From NCBI RefSeq assembly GCF_001279725.1, contig NZ_LGDE01000002.1, forward strand, positions 62,001 through 126,000: a stretch of 64,000 bases of DNA, read 5' to 3'. Positions within the stretch are counted from its first letter, which is position 1. Each line of letters opens with the position of its first letter. The translations under genes were made by a program, and so were the position numbers. Under the pieces are notes generated by a model. That model worked only from the letters and a program-made list of their open reading frames with translations. It was not told where the DNA came from and did not search any database. The stretch is from Streptomyces sp. WM4235 (GTDB lineage: Bacteria > Actinomycetota > Actinomycetes > Streptomycetales > Streptomycetaceae). Shown here one piece after another: positions 8,734 through 18,169 of this stretch.

Positions 8734-9223
8734 GCAGGCCGAAGGCCCGCGCAAGGTGGCGCGGGTGATCCTGCTCGACCCCGAGGACCGGATCCTGCTG
8801 CTGCACGGCTTCGAACCGGACGATCCGTCGGACGACTGGTGGTTCACCCCGGGCGGGGGCCTGGAGGGGGCGGAGAGCCGGGAGGAGGCCGCGCTGCGGG
8901 AGCTCGCCGAGGAGACCGGGATCACCGAGGTGGACCTGGGGCCGGTGCTGTGGCGACGCCACTGCGCGTTCCCCTTCGACGGGCGGCGCTGGGAACAGGA
9001 CGAGTGGTACTTCCTCGCCCGGACCACCCGGACGGACACCGACATGAGCGGGCTCACCGAACTGGAGCGCCGCAGCGTGATCGAGGCCAGGTGGTGGACC
9101 TCCGAGGAACTTCTCGCGGCACGTGAGACGGTGTACCCGACCAGACTCGCCGAGCTGCTCCGTAGGCTGCTCGACGACGGTCCTCCGGGTACGCCGGTGG
9201 TCCTGGCCCCGGAAATCGTTTAG
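8723..9223 (+). CDS. Nudix hydrolase
   Basis: A 166-aa pyrophosphohydrolase of the Nudix superfamily. The Nudix box is complete (about residues 45-67, GGLEGAESREEAALREL then AEETGI), including the metal-binding RELAEE core. The substrate cannot be told from the sequence. It overlaps the fourth signal peptidase gene and so is likely co-transcribed with it. Confidence 0.85.
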   Translation: MPAEQAEGPRKVARVILLDPEDRILLLHGFEPDDPSDDWWFTPGGGLEGAESREEAALRELAEETGITEVDLGPVLWRRHCAFPFDGRRWEQDEWYFLARTTRTDTDMSGLTELERRSVIEARWWTSEELLAARETVYPTRLAELLRRLLDDGPPGTPVVLAPEIV

Positions 9224-9278
9224 GGGCGCGGGGGCCTGGCGCACAATAGGGGGACGCACGGCTGAAGGGGAACATGCC

Positions 9279-9587
9279 ATGAGCGCCGAGGACCTCGAGA
9301 AGTACGAGACCGAGATGGAGCTGAAGCTCTATCGGGAGTACCGCGACGTCGTCGGGCTGTTCAAGTACGTGATCGAGACGGAACGCCGTTTCTACCTCAC
9401 CAATGACTACGAGATGCAGGTGCACTCGGTTCAGGGGGAGGTCTTCTTCGAGGTCTCGATGGCCGACGCCTGGGTCTGGGACATGTACCGGCCGGCTCGC
9501 TTCGTGAAGCAGGTACGGGTGCTGACCTTCAAGGACGTGAACATCGAGGAGCTCAACAAGAGCGACCTCGAACTCCCGGGCAGCTGA
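9279..9587 (+). CDS. DUF2469 family conserved actinobacterial protein
   Basis: A 102-aa protein starting MSAEDLEKYETEMELKLYRE and containing YVIETERRFYLTNDYE and VSMADAWVWDMYR. It matches a family conserved across actinobacteria next to yraN and signal peptidase genes (the Mycobacterium Rv2901c type). The role is unknown. The charged, strongly conserved sequence has no membrane segment. GAAGGGG lies 8 bases upstream of the ATG. Confidence 0.82.
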   Translation: MSAEDLEKYETEMELKLYREYRDVVGLFKYVIETERRFYLTNDYEMQVHSVQGEVFFEVSMADAWVWDMYRPARFVKQVRVLTFKDVNIEELNKSDLELPGS

Positions 9588-9701
9588 CGGGCGCCCCGTC
9601 ACCCCTGTGGGTGGCGGGGTTCTCCACAATCCCCCGGTTGTCCACCAAGATCCACTCGGTGGGCGGGGACGCGGGATCGTCGGTGCCGGAGGTGGTGCCG
9701 G

Positions 9702-10088
9702 ATGAACGCGAAGAGCGTGGCACAGCAGGCATTGGGGCGGTACGGCGAGGAGCTGGCGGTGCGCCGGCTGGCCGAGGCCGGGATGACGGTGATCGCGCGG
9801 AACTGGCGATGCCGCAGCGGGGAGATCGACATCGTCGCGCGGGACGGCGACGCCCTCGTCGTGTGCGAGGTCAAGACACGCAGGGCCGGACCGCCCGAAC
9901 ACCCCCCTTTCGAACACCCCATGGCCGCCGTGCGGCCGGGCAAGGCCGAACGGCTCCGACGGCTCGCCGGGCGCTGGCTCGCCGACCACGGCGGACCGCC
10001 TCCGGGCGGTGTGCGGATCGATCTGGTCGGTGTCCTGCTGCCGAGGCGCGGCGCGCCCGTGGTGGAGCACGTCAGGGGGGTGGCCTGA
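9702..10088 (+). CDS. YraN/UPF0102 family nuclease-fold protein
   Basis: A 128-aa protein with the YraN signature: [28 protein letters not shown] and VVCEVKTR. The E-I-D...E-V-K residues correspond to the metal-binding motif of the restriction-endonuclease-like fold. The cellular role is not settled. It overlaps the following ComM-like gene by one base (TGATG), the common yraN-comM-dprA arrangement in actinobacteria. Confidence 0.87.
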   Translation: MNAKSVAQQALGRYGEELAVRRLAEAGMTVIARNWRCRSGEIDIVARDGDALVVCEVKTRRAGPPEHPPFEHPMAAVRPGKAERLRRLAGRWLADHGGPPPGGVRIDLVGVLLPRRGAPVVEHVRGVA

Positions 10089-11719
10089 TGGGATTCGCAC
10101 GGGCCTGCTCGGTCGCCCTGGTGGGCGTCGAGGGCGTGGTCGTCGAGGTCCAGGCCGACCTGGAACCGGGGGTCGCGGCCTTCACCCTCGTCGGGCTGCC
10201 CGACAAGACCCTGGTGGAGAGCCGCGACCGGGTGCGGGCCGCGGTCGTGAACTCCGGGGCTCAGTGGCCCCAGAAGAAGCTCACGGTCGGACTCAGTCCG
10301 GCCTCCGTGCCCAAGTCGGGAGCGGGCTTCGACCTCGCCGTGGCGGCGGCCGTCCTCGGCGCCGCCGAGGTGATCGAACCGGAGGTGATCGCCGACCTCG
10401 TCCTCATCGGGGAACTGGGGCTCGACGGCCGGGTGCGACCGGTCCGCGGGATCCTTCCGGCCGTGCTCGCCGCCGCCGAGGCCGGATACCGGCAGGTGGT
10501 GGTGCCCCGACAATGCGCGGCCGAGGCCATGCTCGTCCCGGACGTCTCCGTCCTCGGCGTCAGCAGCCTGCGCCAACTGATCGCCGTGCTCACCGACGGG
10601 GAGGTGCCCGAGGAGGAGCCGGAACCGGCCGGTCGGCCCGATCCGATGCTGGCCGGGTTGCTCGTGCCGGGCGCGGGGCTCGGCAGCGGGATCTCCCGCG
10701 CCGGCGGGGACGGCTCCGATCATCCCGACCTGGCGGACGTCGCCGGACAGCACGCCGCCCGTCGGGCCCTGGAGGTGGCGGCCTCCGGGGGACACCACCT
10801 GTTCCTCAGCGGACCCCCGGGCGCGGGCAAGACGATGCTCGCCGAGCGGCTGCCCTGGATCCTGCCGCCGCTCACCCGACAGGACTCCCTGGAGGTGACG
10901 GCCGTCCACTCGGTCGCGGGAATCCTCCCGCCCGGCGAACCGCTCGTCGCCAGGCCCCCGTACTGCGCGCCCCACCACTCCGCGACCATGCAGTCGTTGG
11001 TCGGCGGCGGGGCCGGGGTGCCCAGGCCCGGGGCGGTGTCCCTGGCCCACCGGGGGGTGCTCTTCCTGGACGAGGCCGCCGAGTTCGGGGTCAAGGCGCT
11101 CGACGCCCTGCGGCAGCCGCTGGAGGCCGGGCACGTGGTCATCGCCAGGGCCGCCGGAGTGGTAAGGCTGCCGGCCGGGTTCCTGATGGTGCTCGCGGCC
11201 AACCCGTGCCCCTGCGGGCGGCACACCGTGCGCGGGGGCGGCTGCGAATGCCCGTCCTCGGTGATCCGGCGCTACCAGGCCAGGCTCTCCGGACCCCTGC
11301 TCGACCGGGTGGACCTGCGGGTCGAGGTCGAGCCCGTCAGCCGCCGCGACCTCCTGGGCGGGGCGGGCCGGGGCGAGTCCAGCGCGGTGGTCGCCGCCCG
11401 GGTCGGGGAGGCCCGGGACCGCGCCGCCACCCGGCTCGCGCAGACCCCGTGGCGGCTCAACTCCGAGGTCCCCGGTCACCAGCTCCGCACCCGCTGGCAG
11501 GCGGCGCCGGGCGCGCTGGTCCAGGCCGAGCAGGACCTGGAACGCGGCCTGTTGACGGCGCGGGGGCTGGACCGGGTGCTCCGGGTCGCCTGGACCGTCG
11601 CCGACCTGCGGGGTCGGGACCGCCCCGAGGCGCCGGACGTGGCCGTCGCGCTGGAACTGCGTACCGGGATCGCCCGCGGGGCCACGCGGATCGTGGGGGC
11701 GGCGGGGGTCGCGTCATGA
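10088..11719 (+). CDS. YifB/ComM-family Mg-chelatase-like AAA+ ATPase
   Basis: A 543-aa protein. The N-terminal domain starts [22 protein letters not shown]. It is followed by a ChlI-type AAA+ module with Walker A GPPGAGKT at about residues 242-249 and Walker B VLFLDEAAEF near 325-334. The ANPCPCG motif near 375 is also present, and a C-terminal helical domain completes it. ComM is a helicase aiding branch migration in natural transformation of some bacteria. In Streptomyces, which are not known for transformation, a recombination role is plausible. It overlaps dprA (ATGA). Confidence 0.88.
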   Translation: MGFARACSVALVGVEGVVVEVQADLEPGVAAFTLVGLPDKTLVESRDRVRAAVVNSGAQWPQKKLTVGLSPASVPKSGAGFDLAVAAAVLGAAEVIEPEVIADLVLIGELGLDGRVRPVRGILPAVLAAAEAGYRQVVVPRQCAAEAMLVPDVSVLGVSSLRQLIAVLTDGEVPEEEPEPAGRPDPMLAGLLVPGAGLGSGISRAGGDGSDHPDLADVAGQHAARRALEVAASGGHHLFLSGPPGAGKTMLAERLPWILPPLTRQDSLEVTAVHSVAGILPPGEPLVARPPYCAPHHSATMQSLVGGGAGVPRPGAVSLAHRGVLFLDEAAEFGVKALDALRQPLEAGHVVIARAAGVVRLPAGFLMVLAANPCPCGRHTVRGGGCECPSSVIRRYQARLSGPLLDRVDLRVEVEPVSRRDLLGGAGRGESSAVVAARVGEARDRAATRLAQTPWRLNSEVPGHQLRTRWQAAPGALVQAEQDLERGLLTARGLDRVLRVAWTVADLRGRDRPEAPDVAVALELRTGIARGATRIVGAAGVAS

Positions 11720-12897
11720 CCGGGGAGACGGAAGCCGAGGCGGAGATGTCGGCGCGGGCCGCCCTGACCCGGGTCCTGGAACCGGGCGACGCGCACGGCG
11801 GGCGCCTGCTCCGGGAGCTGGGCGCCGTGGAACTCATGCGGCGGCTCACCGACCCCGAGCCGGGAACCTGGGCGCCGGCCGGGGTGGGGCCCGAGCGGCT
11901 CGCCGGATACCGCGGACGGGCCGCCCTGGCCGACCCCCTGCGGGACCTGGAGACCGCAGCCGAGGCGGGCGTGCGGTTCGTCTGCCCGGGGTCGGCGCAG
12001 TGGCCGACCCAACTGGACGACCTCGGCGACGCGCGGCCCGTGGGGCTCTGGCTCCGGGGCGGGCCGGACCTGCGGACCTGGGCGCTGCGCTCCGTCGCCG
12101 TGGTCGGGGCCCGCGCGTGCACCCCGTACGGGGCCCACATGGCGCAGACCCTGGCGGCAGGGCTCGCCGAGCGCGGCTGGGTCGTCGTCTCCGGAGCCGC
12201 GTACGGCATCGACGGCGCGGCCCATCGCGGCGCCCTCGCCTCGGGCGGGGCCACGGCCGCGGTGCTGGCCTGCGGGGTGGACGTGGCGTACCCGAAGGGG
12301 CACGCCGGGCTCCTCGGCCGGATCGCCGGCCAGGGGCTGATCCTGGGAGAGCTGCCGCCCGGCAGCCATCCCACCCCGAGCAGGTTCGTGTTGCGCAACC
12401 GGGTCATCGCCGCCCTCACACGGGGCACGGTCGTCATCGAGGCGGCCCACCGCAGCGGCTCGCTGGTCACCGCCCGACGGGCCCAGGCACTCGGCCGGTT
12501 CACCATGGGCACCCCCGGCCCGGCCACCAGTGGACTCTCCGCCGGCGTCCACGAACTCCTGCGCGGCGAGGCGGTGCTCGTCACCGACGCCGCGGAGGTG
12601 ATCGAGCTGGTCGGCGGCATGGGGGAGCTGGCTCCCGAGCGGCGCGGGCCCGTGCTCGCCCGGGACCTGTTGGACCCGGCCGCGGCGCGGGTGCTCGAAG
12701 CCCTGCCGGCGGACCGGCCCGTGCCGGCGGAGGAGGTCGCCGTCGCCGCGGGCGTCGGCACCGATGAAGTCATCGGCAGACTGTACGAACTTCACTCTCT
12801 GGGGTTCGTCGAACGGCAGGGCGACGGCTGGCAGTTGACCATGCGGAGGTCGAGAGGAGGCGCACAAACCGACGCCACCCGGCGAGGCGGTCGTTGA
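11716..12897 (+). CDS. dprA: DNA processing protein DprA
   Basis: DprA binds single-stranded DNA and loads RecA. The 393-aa protein has the Rossmann-like DprA core: RSVAVVGARACTPYG, VVSGAAYGIDGAAHRGAL, TAAVLACGVDVAYP and SRFVLRNRVIAALTRGTVVIEA. A C-terminal winged-helix-like domain (DLLDPAAARVLEAL onwards) resembles the DprA DML1-type end. It starts inside the stop of the ComM-like gene, so the two are translationally coupled. It sits just before whiG, as in other Streptomyces. Confidence 0.92.
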   Translation: MTGETEAEAEMSARAALTRVLEPGDAHGGRLLRELGAVELMRRLTDPEPGTWAPAGVGPERLAGYRGRAALADPLRDLETAAEAGVRFVCPGSAQWPTQLDDLGDARPVGLWLRGGPDLRTWALRSVAVVGARACTPYGAHMAQTLAAGLAERGWVVVSGAAYGIDGAAHRGALASGGATAAVLACGVDVAYPKGHAGLLGRIAGQGLILGELPPGSHPTPSRFVLRNRVIAALTRGTVVIEAAHRSGSLVTARRAQALGRFTMGTPGPATSGLSAGVHELLRGEAVLVTDAAEVIELVGGMGELAPERRGPVLARDLLDPAAARVLEALPADRPVPAEEVAVAAGVGTDEVIGRLYELHSLGFVERQGDGWQLTMRRSRGGAQTDATRRGGR

Positions 12898-13106
12898 CCT
12901 GGGGCGTTCCGGTGAAAGAGTGAAGCCGATGAGAGATGCGGTGTTCCGGTTGGCAGTCGTCGGGACCGTGCGCGAGGCGCCGGTCCGGAGCCGCCCGTGC
13001 CGGTCGGGGCGCCCCGACGGCGGCGCGGGATCCCGTACTCTTCGCGCACCGCGACACTTCCGTCACGCTACGCTCCCAACGAATCCGGCTCCGGCAAAGG
13101 CGAAGC

Positions 13107-13943
13107 ATGCCCCAGCACACCTCAGGGTCTGACCGCGCTGCGGTGCCCCCCGCTGCCCGCGGCAGCGTGCGGTCCACCGCGCCCTCGTCCCTGGAGGTGC
13201 TGTGGCGCTCGTACAAGGACTCCGGTGACGAGCGACTGCGGGAGCAGTTGATCCTGCACTACTCGCCGCTGGTCAAGTACGTCGCGGGCCGGGTCAGCGT
13301 GGGCCTGCCGCCCAATGTGGAACAGGCCGACTTCGTCTCCTCGGGAGTCTTCGGACTGATCGACGCCATCGAGAAGTTCGACATCGAACGGGCCATCAAG
13401 TTCGAGACCTACGCCATCACCCGTATCCGCGGCGCGATGATCGACGAACTCCGGGCCCTCGACTGGATCCCGCGTTCCGTCCGGCAGAAGGCGCGGGCCG
13501 TCGAGCGGGCCTACGCCACGCTGGAGGCCCAGCTGCGGCGCACCCCGACCGAACACGAGGTCGCGGGAGAGATGGGCATCGTGGTCGAGGAACTCCACAC
13601 GGTCTTCAGCCAGTTGTCCCTCGCCAACGTGGTCGCCCTGGAGGAACTCCTGCACGTGGGCGGGGAGGGCGGCGACCGGCTCTCCCTGATGGACACCCTG
13701 GAGGACCACGCCGCGGACAACCCGGTCGCTGTCGCCGAGGACCGCGAACTGCGCAGGCTGCTGGCCAGGGCCATCAACACCCTCCCGGACCGGGAGAAGA
13801 CCGTCGTGACCCTCTACTACTACGAGGGCCTCACGCTCGCGGAGATCGGCAACGTGCTGGGCGTCACCGAGAGTCGGGTCAGTCAAATCCACACCAAGTC
13901 GGTCCTCCAGCTTCGGGCGAAGCTGGCGGATGTGGGGCGCTGA
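13107..13943 (+). CDS. whiG: RNA polymerase sigma factor WhiG (sporulation, FliA-type)
   Basis: A 278-aa sigma-70 family group 3 factor of the FliA/WhiG type. Region 2 includes [18 protein letters not shown] and [10 protein letters not shown] with the [15 protein letters not shown] stretch. Region 3 follows, and region 4 ends with [23 protein letters not shown] and [13 protein letters not shown]. WhiG commits aerial hyphae to sporulation. Family knowledge says it drives whiH and whiI and is held in check by the c-di-GMP-dependent anti-sigma RsiG; neither is in this window. The ATG at 13107 ([13 protein letters not shown]) was chosen for its typical N-terminus, with AAAGG 7 bases upstream. The 209-base gap after dprA holds no recognisable gene. 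Confidence 0.93.
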   Translation: MPQHTSGSDRAAVPPAARGSVRSTAPSSLEVLWRSYKDSGDERLREQLILHYSPLVKYVAGRVSVGLPPNVEQADFVSSGVFGLIDAIEKFDIERAIKFETYAITRIRGAMIDELRALDWIPRSVRQKARAVERAYATLEAQLRRTPTEHEVAGEMGIVVEELHTVFSQLSLANVVALEELLHVGGEGGDRLSLMDTLEDHAADNPVAVAEDRELRRLLARAINTLPDREKTVVTLYYYEGLTLAEIGNVLGVTESRVSQIHTKSVLQLRAKLADVGR

Positions 13944-13970
13944 CGGGGCCGGCCCTTGCGGGACGTCCGT

Positions 13971-13976
13971 AGAGTG
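13971..13976 (+). promoter_or_regulatory. Candidate -10 of the TetR gene (leaderless)
   Basis: TAGAGT lies 5 bases before the GTG start. It would put the transcription start on or beside the start codon, a common Streptomyces arrangement. The -35 is unclear. Confidence 0.3.
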
Positions 13977-13981
13977 GTCGT

Positions 13982-14563
13982 GTGCCCAGGATTCGAGCGG
14001 CCTCCGTGGCCGAGCACCGGTCGATGCAGCGCGGCGCCCTGTTGGACGCCGCGCGTTCCCTGCTGTCCGAAGGCGGTACGGAGGCGCTGACCTTCCCCGC
14101 TCTGGCGGAGCGGACCGGCCTCGCCCGGTCGTCCGTCTATGAGTACTTTCGGTCGCGCGCGGCCGTCGTCGAAGAGCTGTGCGCGGTGGACTTCCCCGTC
14201 TGGGCCGCCGAGATCGAGGCGGCCATGGCTTCCGCCGAGTCGCCGGAGGCCAAGATCGAGGCCTACGTCCGCAGCCAGCTGGGGCTCGTGGGCGACCGGC
14301 GCCACCGCGCGGTCGTCGCGATCTCGGCCAGTGAGCTGGACGCCGGCGCGCGGGAGAAGATCCGCGCCGCGCACGGCGGGCTGGTGGCGATGATCGTCGA
14401 GGCGCTCGCGGGCCTCGGGCACGCCGAACCGCGCCTCGCGGCGATGCTGCTCCAGGGCGTCGTGGACGCGGCCGTCCGGCGGATCGAGCTGGGCGCCGCG
14501 GAGGATCCGGTCGTGATCACGGACGCCGCCGTCGCCATGGCGCTGCGGGGCGTCCGGGGCTGA
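13982..14563 (+). CDS. TetR-family transcriptional regulator
   Basis: A 193-aa protein. The N-terminal helix-turn-helix (about residues 14-60) shows the TetR pattern: GALLDAARSLLSEGG, LTFPALAERTGLARSSVYEYF. The C-terminal ligand/dimerisation domain is Ala-rich and gives no clue to ligand. It lies 38 bases after whiG on the same strand and converges on the M23-like gene. No divergent partner identifies its target. Confidence 0.85.
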   Translation: MPRIRAASVAEHRSMQRGALLDAARSLLSEGGTEALTFPALAERTGLARSSVYEYFRSRAAVVEELCAVDFPVWAAEIEAAMASAESPEAKIEAYVRSQLGLVGDRRHRAVVAISASELDAGAREKIRAAHGGLVAMIVEALAGLGHAEPRLAAMLLQGVVDAAVRRIELGAAEDPVVITDAAVAMALRGVRG

Positions 14564-14601
14564 CCCTCGGGGCGCGCGGGCCCCCGCTCACGGCCGGCGC
14601 G

Positions 14602-15063
14602 TCACGGCCCACCGGGATCGGGAAGCAGCCGGGGAGTCGGCCGGGGGAGCAGCCCCAGCGGGTTGAGGTAGGTCTCGCCGGCCAGGAGACCCCAGTGCAG
14701 GCAGGGAAGCGGACAGTGGGCGCCCTCGGTGAGGACCGCCACCACCTGCCCCGCCGCGACCTCCTCCCCCTCGACGACGAGCGGGCGGACCGGCTCGTAC
14801 GTCGTGCGCAGCCCGCCCGGGAGGGTGAGCGAGAGGACGCCTCGCCCCGCCACCGGCCCGGCGTGGTGGACCCGGCCAGGACCCGGGGCCCTGATCTCCG
14901 TGCCCACCGGCGCCGCCAGGTCCACGCCCCGGTGTCCGGCGGCGTACGGGGTCGGGGGTGGGTCCCACCATCGGGCCACGATCAGCGGGGGCGGCAGCGG
15001 GCGCACTCCCGGGGTGAAGGCCTGGGACAGCGCGAGCAGCAGTGTGAACAGCAGTGTCGTCAT
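14602..15063 (-). CDS. Secreted M23-like peptidoglycan peptidase (possibly catalytically altered)
   Basis: A 153-aa protein with an N-terminal signal peptide ([14 protein letters not shown]) and then an M23/LytM beta-barrel. The first metal ligands are visible as HRGVD (H..D). The second motif, normally HxH, reads CLHWG, so the first His is Cys. Similar CLHWG forms occur in streptomycete relatives, as far as I recall. It would act on cell-wall peptides outside the membrane, or serve as an amidase activator if inactive. The start at 15063 gives the signal peptide directly. It is divergent from rpsB. Confidence 0.78.
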   Translation of the reverse strand: MTTLLFTLLLALSQAFTPGVRPLPPPLIVARWWDPPPTPYAAGHRGVDLAAPVGTEIRAPGPGRVHHAGPVAGRGVLSLTLPGGLRTTYEPVRPLVVEGEEVAAGQVVAVLTEGAHCPLPCLHWGLLAGETYLNPLGLLPRPTPRLLPDPGGP

Positions 15064-15161
15064 ACGGGCCAGCGTGCCGGGCGGCGTCGGACCTTGCCGG
15101 AGCCTGTGGACGGCCGGGTCGGTGTGGACAAACGCGTCACCCGGCATACCGCCGGGTCCCG

Positions 15162-15167
15162 TACACT
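15162..15167 (+). promoter_or_regulatory. Candidate -10 of the rpsB operon with long leader
   Basis: TACACT lies about 147 bases before rpsB in the 250-base gap between the M23-like gene and rpsB. The leader that would follow contains GC-rich inverted stretches (15175-15290), but I could not assign a specific S2-binding structure. Confidence 0.3.
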
Positions 15168-15313
15168 TCTTGTGGCGATCCGGGTCACCGGGTCGACTTC
15201 GCACGCCCCAGCACCGGCCGGTCAGGCCACGTGAAAGCGTCTCTCGGTCCCCTCTCAGGGGGCAGGGCGCGGCGGGGCGTCAGGAACCAAACCGAGAAAA
15301 CAAGGAGATGGCC

Positions 15314-16255
15314 ATGGCCGTCGTAACGATGCGGGAGCTGCTGGAAAGCGGCGTCCACTTCGGTCACCAGACCCGCCGCTGGAACCCGAAGATGAAGCGC
15401 TTCATCTTCACGGAGCGCAACGGCATCTACATCATCGACCTGCTCCAGTCGCTGTCGTACATCGACCGCGCCTACGAGTTCGTGAAGGAGACCGTCGCGC
15501 ACGGTGGCTCCATCATGTTCGTCGGTACCAAGAAGCAGGCTCAGGAAGCCATCGCCGAGCAGGCGACGCGCGTCGGCATGCCGTACGTCAACCAGCGGTG
15601 GCTGGGTGGCATGCTCACCAACTTCTCGACCGTCTACAAGCGCCTTCAGCGTCTGAAGGAGCTTGAGGCGATCGACTTCGAGGACGTCGCCGCCTCGGGT
15701 CTCACCAAGAAGGAGCTCCTGGTCCTCTCTCGCGAGAAGATCAAGCTGGAGAAGACCCTCGGTGGTATCCGCGAGATGTCGAAGGTTCCCAGCGCCGTCT
15801 GGATCGTCGACACCAAGAAGGAGCACATCGCCGTCGGTGAGGCGCGCAAGCTCCACATCCCGGTCGTCGCGATCCTCGACACCAACTGCGACCCCGACGA
15901 GGTCGACTACAAGATCCCGGGCAACGACGACGCGATCCGCTCCGTCACCCTGCTCACCCGCGTGATCGCCGACGCCGTCGCCGAGGGCCTCATCGCCCGC
16001 TCCGGCGCTGCGACCGGCGACTCGAAGCCGGGCGAGAAGGCCGCCGCCGAGCCGCTCGCCGAGTGGGAGCGCGACCTCCTCGAGGGCGAGAAGAAGGCTG
16101 ACGACGCCGAGGCCGCTCCGGCCGAGGCCGCTGCCGAGGCCCCCGCCGCCGAGGCCGTCGAGGCTCCGGCCGCCGAGGCCGCGGACGCCGAGGCTGCCGA
16201 GGCTCCGGCCGCCGAGGCTGTCGAGGCTCCGGCCGCCGACGCCGAGCAGGCCTGA
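15314..16255 (+). CDS. rpsB: 30S ribosomal protein S2
   Basis: S2 is needed for binding of S1 and stability of the small subunit. The protein is 313 aa. The core is canonical: [30 protein letters not shown], and [19 protein letters not shown]. Residues from about 235 form an Ala/Glu/Pro-rich low-complexity tail made of repeated APAAEA units, an actinobacterial extension. The ATG at 15314 has AGGAG 6 bases upstream; an in-frame ATG two codons earlier sits on the ribosome binding site. It is the first gene of the rpsB-tsf block. Confidence 0.95.
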   Translation: MAVVTMRELLESGVHFGHQTRRWNPKMKRFIFTERNGIYIIDLLQSLSYIDRAYEFVKETVAHGGSIMFVGTKKQAQEAIAEQATRVGMPYVNQRWLGGMLTNFSTVYKRLQRLKELEAIDFEDVAASGLTKKELLVLSREKIKLEKTLGGIREMSKVPSAVWIVDTKKEHIAVGEARKLHIPVVAILDTNCDPDEVDYKIPGNDDAIRSVTLLTRVIADAVAEGLIARSGAATGDSKPGEKAAAEPLAEWERDLLEGEKKADDAEAAPAEAAAEAPAAEAVEAPAAEAADAEAAEAPAAEAVEAPAADAEQA

Positions 16256-16267
16256 CCCACTGAGAGC

Positions 16268-16289
16268 GCCCGGCGTTCACGCGCCGGGC
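16268..16289 (+). terminator. Hairpin after rpsB (first of two)
   Basis: A perfect 8-bp GC stem (16268-16275 with 16282-16289) with a 6-base loop starts 12 bases after the rpsB stop. It is a terminator, a 3'-end stabiliser or an attenuator between rpsB and tsf. Confidence 0.5.
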
Positions 16290-16308
16290 ACTCGCAGCAC
16301 GGACGATG

Positions 16309-16349
16309 ACGGCGGGGGAGCCGCGCCACAAGCGCGACTCCTCCGCCGT
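16309..16349 (+). terminator. Hairpin before tsf (second of two)
   Basis: A 12-bp stem (16309-16320 with 16338-16349, one G-T wobble) has a 17-base loop with inner GC pairing. It lies 41 bases upstream of tsf and could attenuate tsf or end rpsB messages. Confidence 0.5.
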
Positions 16350-16390
16350 TCACCCGTAGATCTACGACTTCGAGAGAGAATCACAGACTC

Positions 16391-17227
16391 ATGGCGAACT
16401 ACACCGCCGCTGACGTCAAGAAGCTCCGCGAGCTCACCGGCGTCGGCATGATGGACTGCAAGAACGCACTGGTCGAGTCCGACGGCGACGTCGACAAGGC
16501 CATCGAGGCGCTCCGCATCAAGGGTCAGAAGGGCGTCGCCAAGCGCGAGGGCCGTTCTGCCGAGAACGGTGCCGTCGCCTCCCTGATCGCCGACGACAAC
16601 ACCTCCGGTGTCCTCGTCGAGCTGAAGTGCGAGACGGACTTCGTCGCCAAGGGCGACAAGTTCCAGGCCGTCACCAACGAGCTGGCCGCCCACATCGCCG
16701 CGACGTCCCCGGCCGACCTCGAGGCGCTGCTCGCGTCCGAGATCGCTCCCGGCAAGACCGTCCAGGCGTTCGTGGACGAGGCCAACGCCAACCTCGGCGA
16801 GAAGATCGTCCTGGACCGCTTCGCGCAGTTCACCGGCGGTTACGTCTCGGCGTACATGCACCGCACGATGCCCGACCTGCCGTTCCAGATCGGCGTCCTG
16901 GTCGAGCTCGACAAGGAGAACGCCGAGGTCGCTCGCGGCGTCGCGCAGCACATCGCCGCGTTCGCCCCGCAGTACCTCGCCAAGGAAGACGTGCCGGCCG
17001 AGAAGGTCGAGTCGGAGCGTCGCGTCGCCGAGGAGATCACCCGCGCGGAGGGCAAGCCCGAGGCTGCCATCGCCAAGATCGTCGAGGGTCGCGTCAACGG
17101 CTTCTTCAAGGAAGCCACCCTGCTCGGCCAGCCGTACGCGCTGGACAACAAGAAGTCCGTCCAGAAGGTTCTGGACGAGGCCGGTGTCACCCTGGTGCGC
17201 TTCAGCCGCATCAAGGTCGGCATCTGA
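16391..17227 (+). CDS. tsf: Elongation factor Ts
   Basis: EF-Ts exchanges GDP for GTP on EF-Tu. The 278-aa protein opens with the UBA-like domain (VKKLRELTGVGMMDCKNAL), then KGVAKREGRSAENG and CETDFVAKGDKF of the core domain. Subdomain C carries GRVNGFFKEATLLGQPYALD. Length is normal for actinobacteria. It lies 135 bases after rpsB across two hairpins. Confidence 0.95.
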   Translation: MANYTAADVKKLRELTGVGMMDCKNALVESDGDVDKAIEALRIKGQKGVAKREGRSAENGAVASLIADDNTSGVLVELKCETDFVAKGDKFQAVTNELAAHIAATSPADLEALLASEIAPGKTVQAFVDEANANLGEKIVLDRFAQFTGGYVSAYMHRTMPDLPFQIGVLVELDKENAEVARGVAQHIAAFAPQYLAKEDVPAEKVESERRVAEEITRAEGKPEAAIAKIVEGRVNGFFKEATLLGQPYALDNKKSVQKVLDEAGVTLVRFSRIKVGI

Positions 17228-17248
17228 GTCCGTCCGTACGCGACGGAC
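17228..17248 (+). terminator. Hairpin directly after tsf
   Basis: GTCCGTC and GACGGAC form a 7-bp stem (17228-17234 with 17242-17248) with a 7-base loop immediately after the tsf stop. Confidence 0.45.
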
Positions 17249-17315
17249 ACCGGACCCCGGTAGGGTCTGAAGCAGTCGTCCACGCTTGCGCAGGACGACC
17301 GCAGATCTGACGAGG

Positions 17316-17362
17316 AGGCCATTGCCGTAGAGGGAACCGCGAGGACCCACCGGCAATGGCCT
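17316..17362 (+). terminator. Long-stem hairpin between tsf and pyrH
   Basis: A perfect 12-bp stem (AGGCCATTGCCG at 17316-17327 with its complement at 17351-17362) closes a 23-base loop and is followed by TCTTCGT. It ends 27 bases before pyrH. It could be the tsf terminator or a pyrH leader attenuator. Confidence 0.6.
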
Positions 17363-17389
17363 TCTTCGTATGTGCACGAGGAGATCTCC

Positions 17390-18169
17390 ATGAATCAGGG
17401 CGTGGACACCCACACCGCTTCCGACGACAAGAGCGACCACGAGAAGAAGGGCCGGCGCTTCATGCTGAAGCTGTCGGGTGAAGCCTTCTCCGGCGGCGGC
17501 GGACTGGGCGTCGACCCTGACGTCGTGCACGCCATCGCCCGCGAGATCGCGGCCGTTGTCCGAGACGGCGCGGAGATCGCGATCGTCATCGGCGGCGGCA
17601 ACTTCTTCCGCGGCGCCGAGCTGCAGCAGCGTGGCATGGACCGTGCGCGGTCCGACTACATGGGCATGCTCGGCACCGTCATGAACTGCCTCGCCCTCCA
17701 GGACTTCCTGGAGAAGGAAGGCATCGACAGCCGCGTCCAGACCGCCATCACCATGGGCCAGGTCGCCGAGCCGTACATCCCGCTGCGTGCCGTGAGGCAC
17801 CTGGAGAAGGGGCGCGTCGTCATCTTCGGCGCCGGCATGGGCATGCCGTACTTCTCCACCGACACCACGGCGGCCCAGCGCGCCCTGGAGATCGACGCCG
17901 AAGCCCTGCTCATGGGCAAGAACGGTGTCGACGGGGTCTACGACTCCGACCCGAAGGCCAACCCGGACGCGGTGAAGTTCGACGCGCTGGAGTACAGCGA
18001 GGTGCTGTCCCGGGACCTCAAGGTCGCCGACGCCACGGCCATCACGCTCTGCCGCGACAACAAGCTGCCGATCCTGGTCTTCGAACTGCTCGCCGAGGGC
18101 AATATCGCCCGCGCCGTCAAGGGTGAGAAGATCGGCACGCTCGTGAGCGACCAGGGCACCCGGGCCTGA
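17390..18169 (+). CDS. pyrH: UMP kinase
   Basis: UMP kinase phosphorylates UMP to UDP in pyrimidine nucleotide synthesis and acts as a hexamer. The 259-aa protein has the amino-acid-kinase fold: [42 protein letters not shown] and [13 protein letters not shown]. The first 20 residues form a hydrophilic N-terminal extension. The ATG at 17390 has GAGGAG 6 bases upstream. Upstream sequence carries a strong hairpin, suggesting expression partly independent of tsf. Confidence 0.95.
   Translation: MNQGVDTHTASDDKSDHEKKGRRFMLKLSGEAFSGGGGLGVDPDVVHAIAREIAAVVRDGAEIAIVIGGGNFFRGAELQQRGMDRARSDYMGMLGTVMNCLALQDFLEKEGIDSRVQTAITMGQVAEPYIPLRAVRHLEKGRVVIFGAGMGMPYFSTDTTAAQRALEIDAEALLMGKNGVDGVYDSDPKANPDAVKFDALEYSEVLSRDLKVADATAITLCRDNKLPILVFELLAEGNIARAVKGEKIGTLVSDQGTRA

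Noticed and set aside
12920..13132. A short gene between dprA and whiG
   Set aside because: The Arg/Pro-rich translation has no family resemblance and overlaps the whiG start region; it is better read as promoter and leader.
16080..16250. Repeats in rpsB as a separate repeat element
   Set aside because: They are in-frame codons for the Ala/Glu/Pro tail of S2, a known kind of actinobacterial extension.
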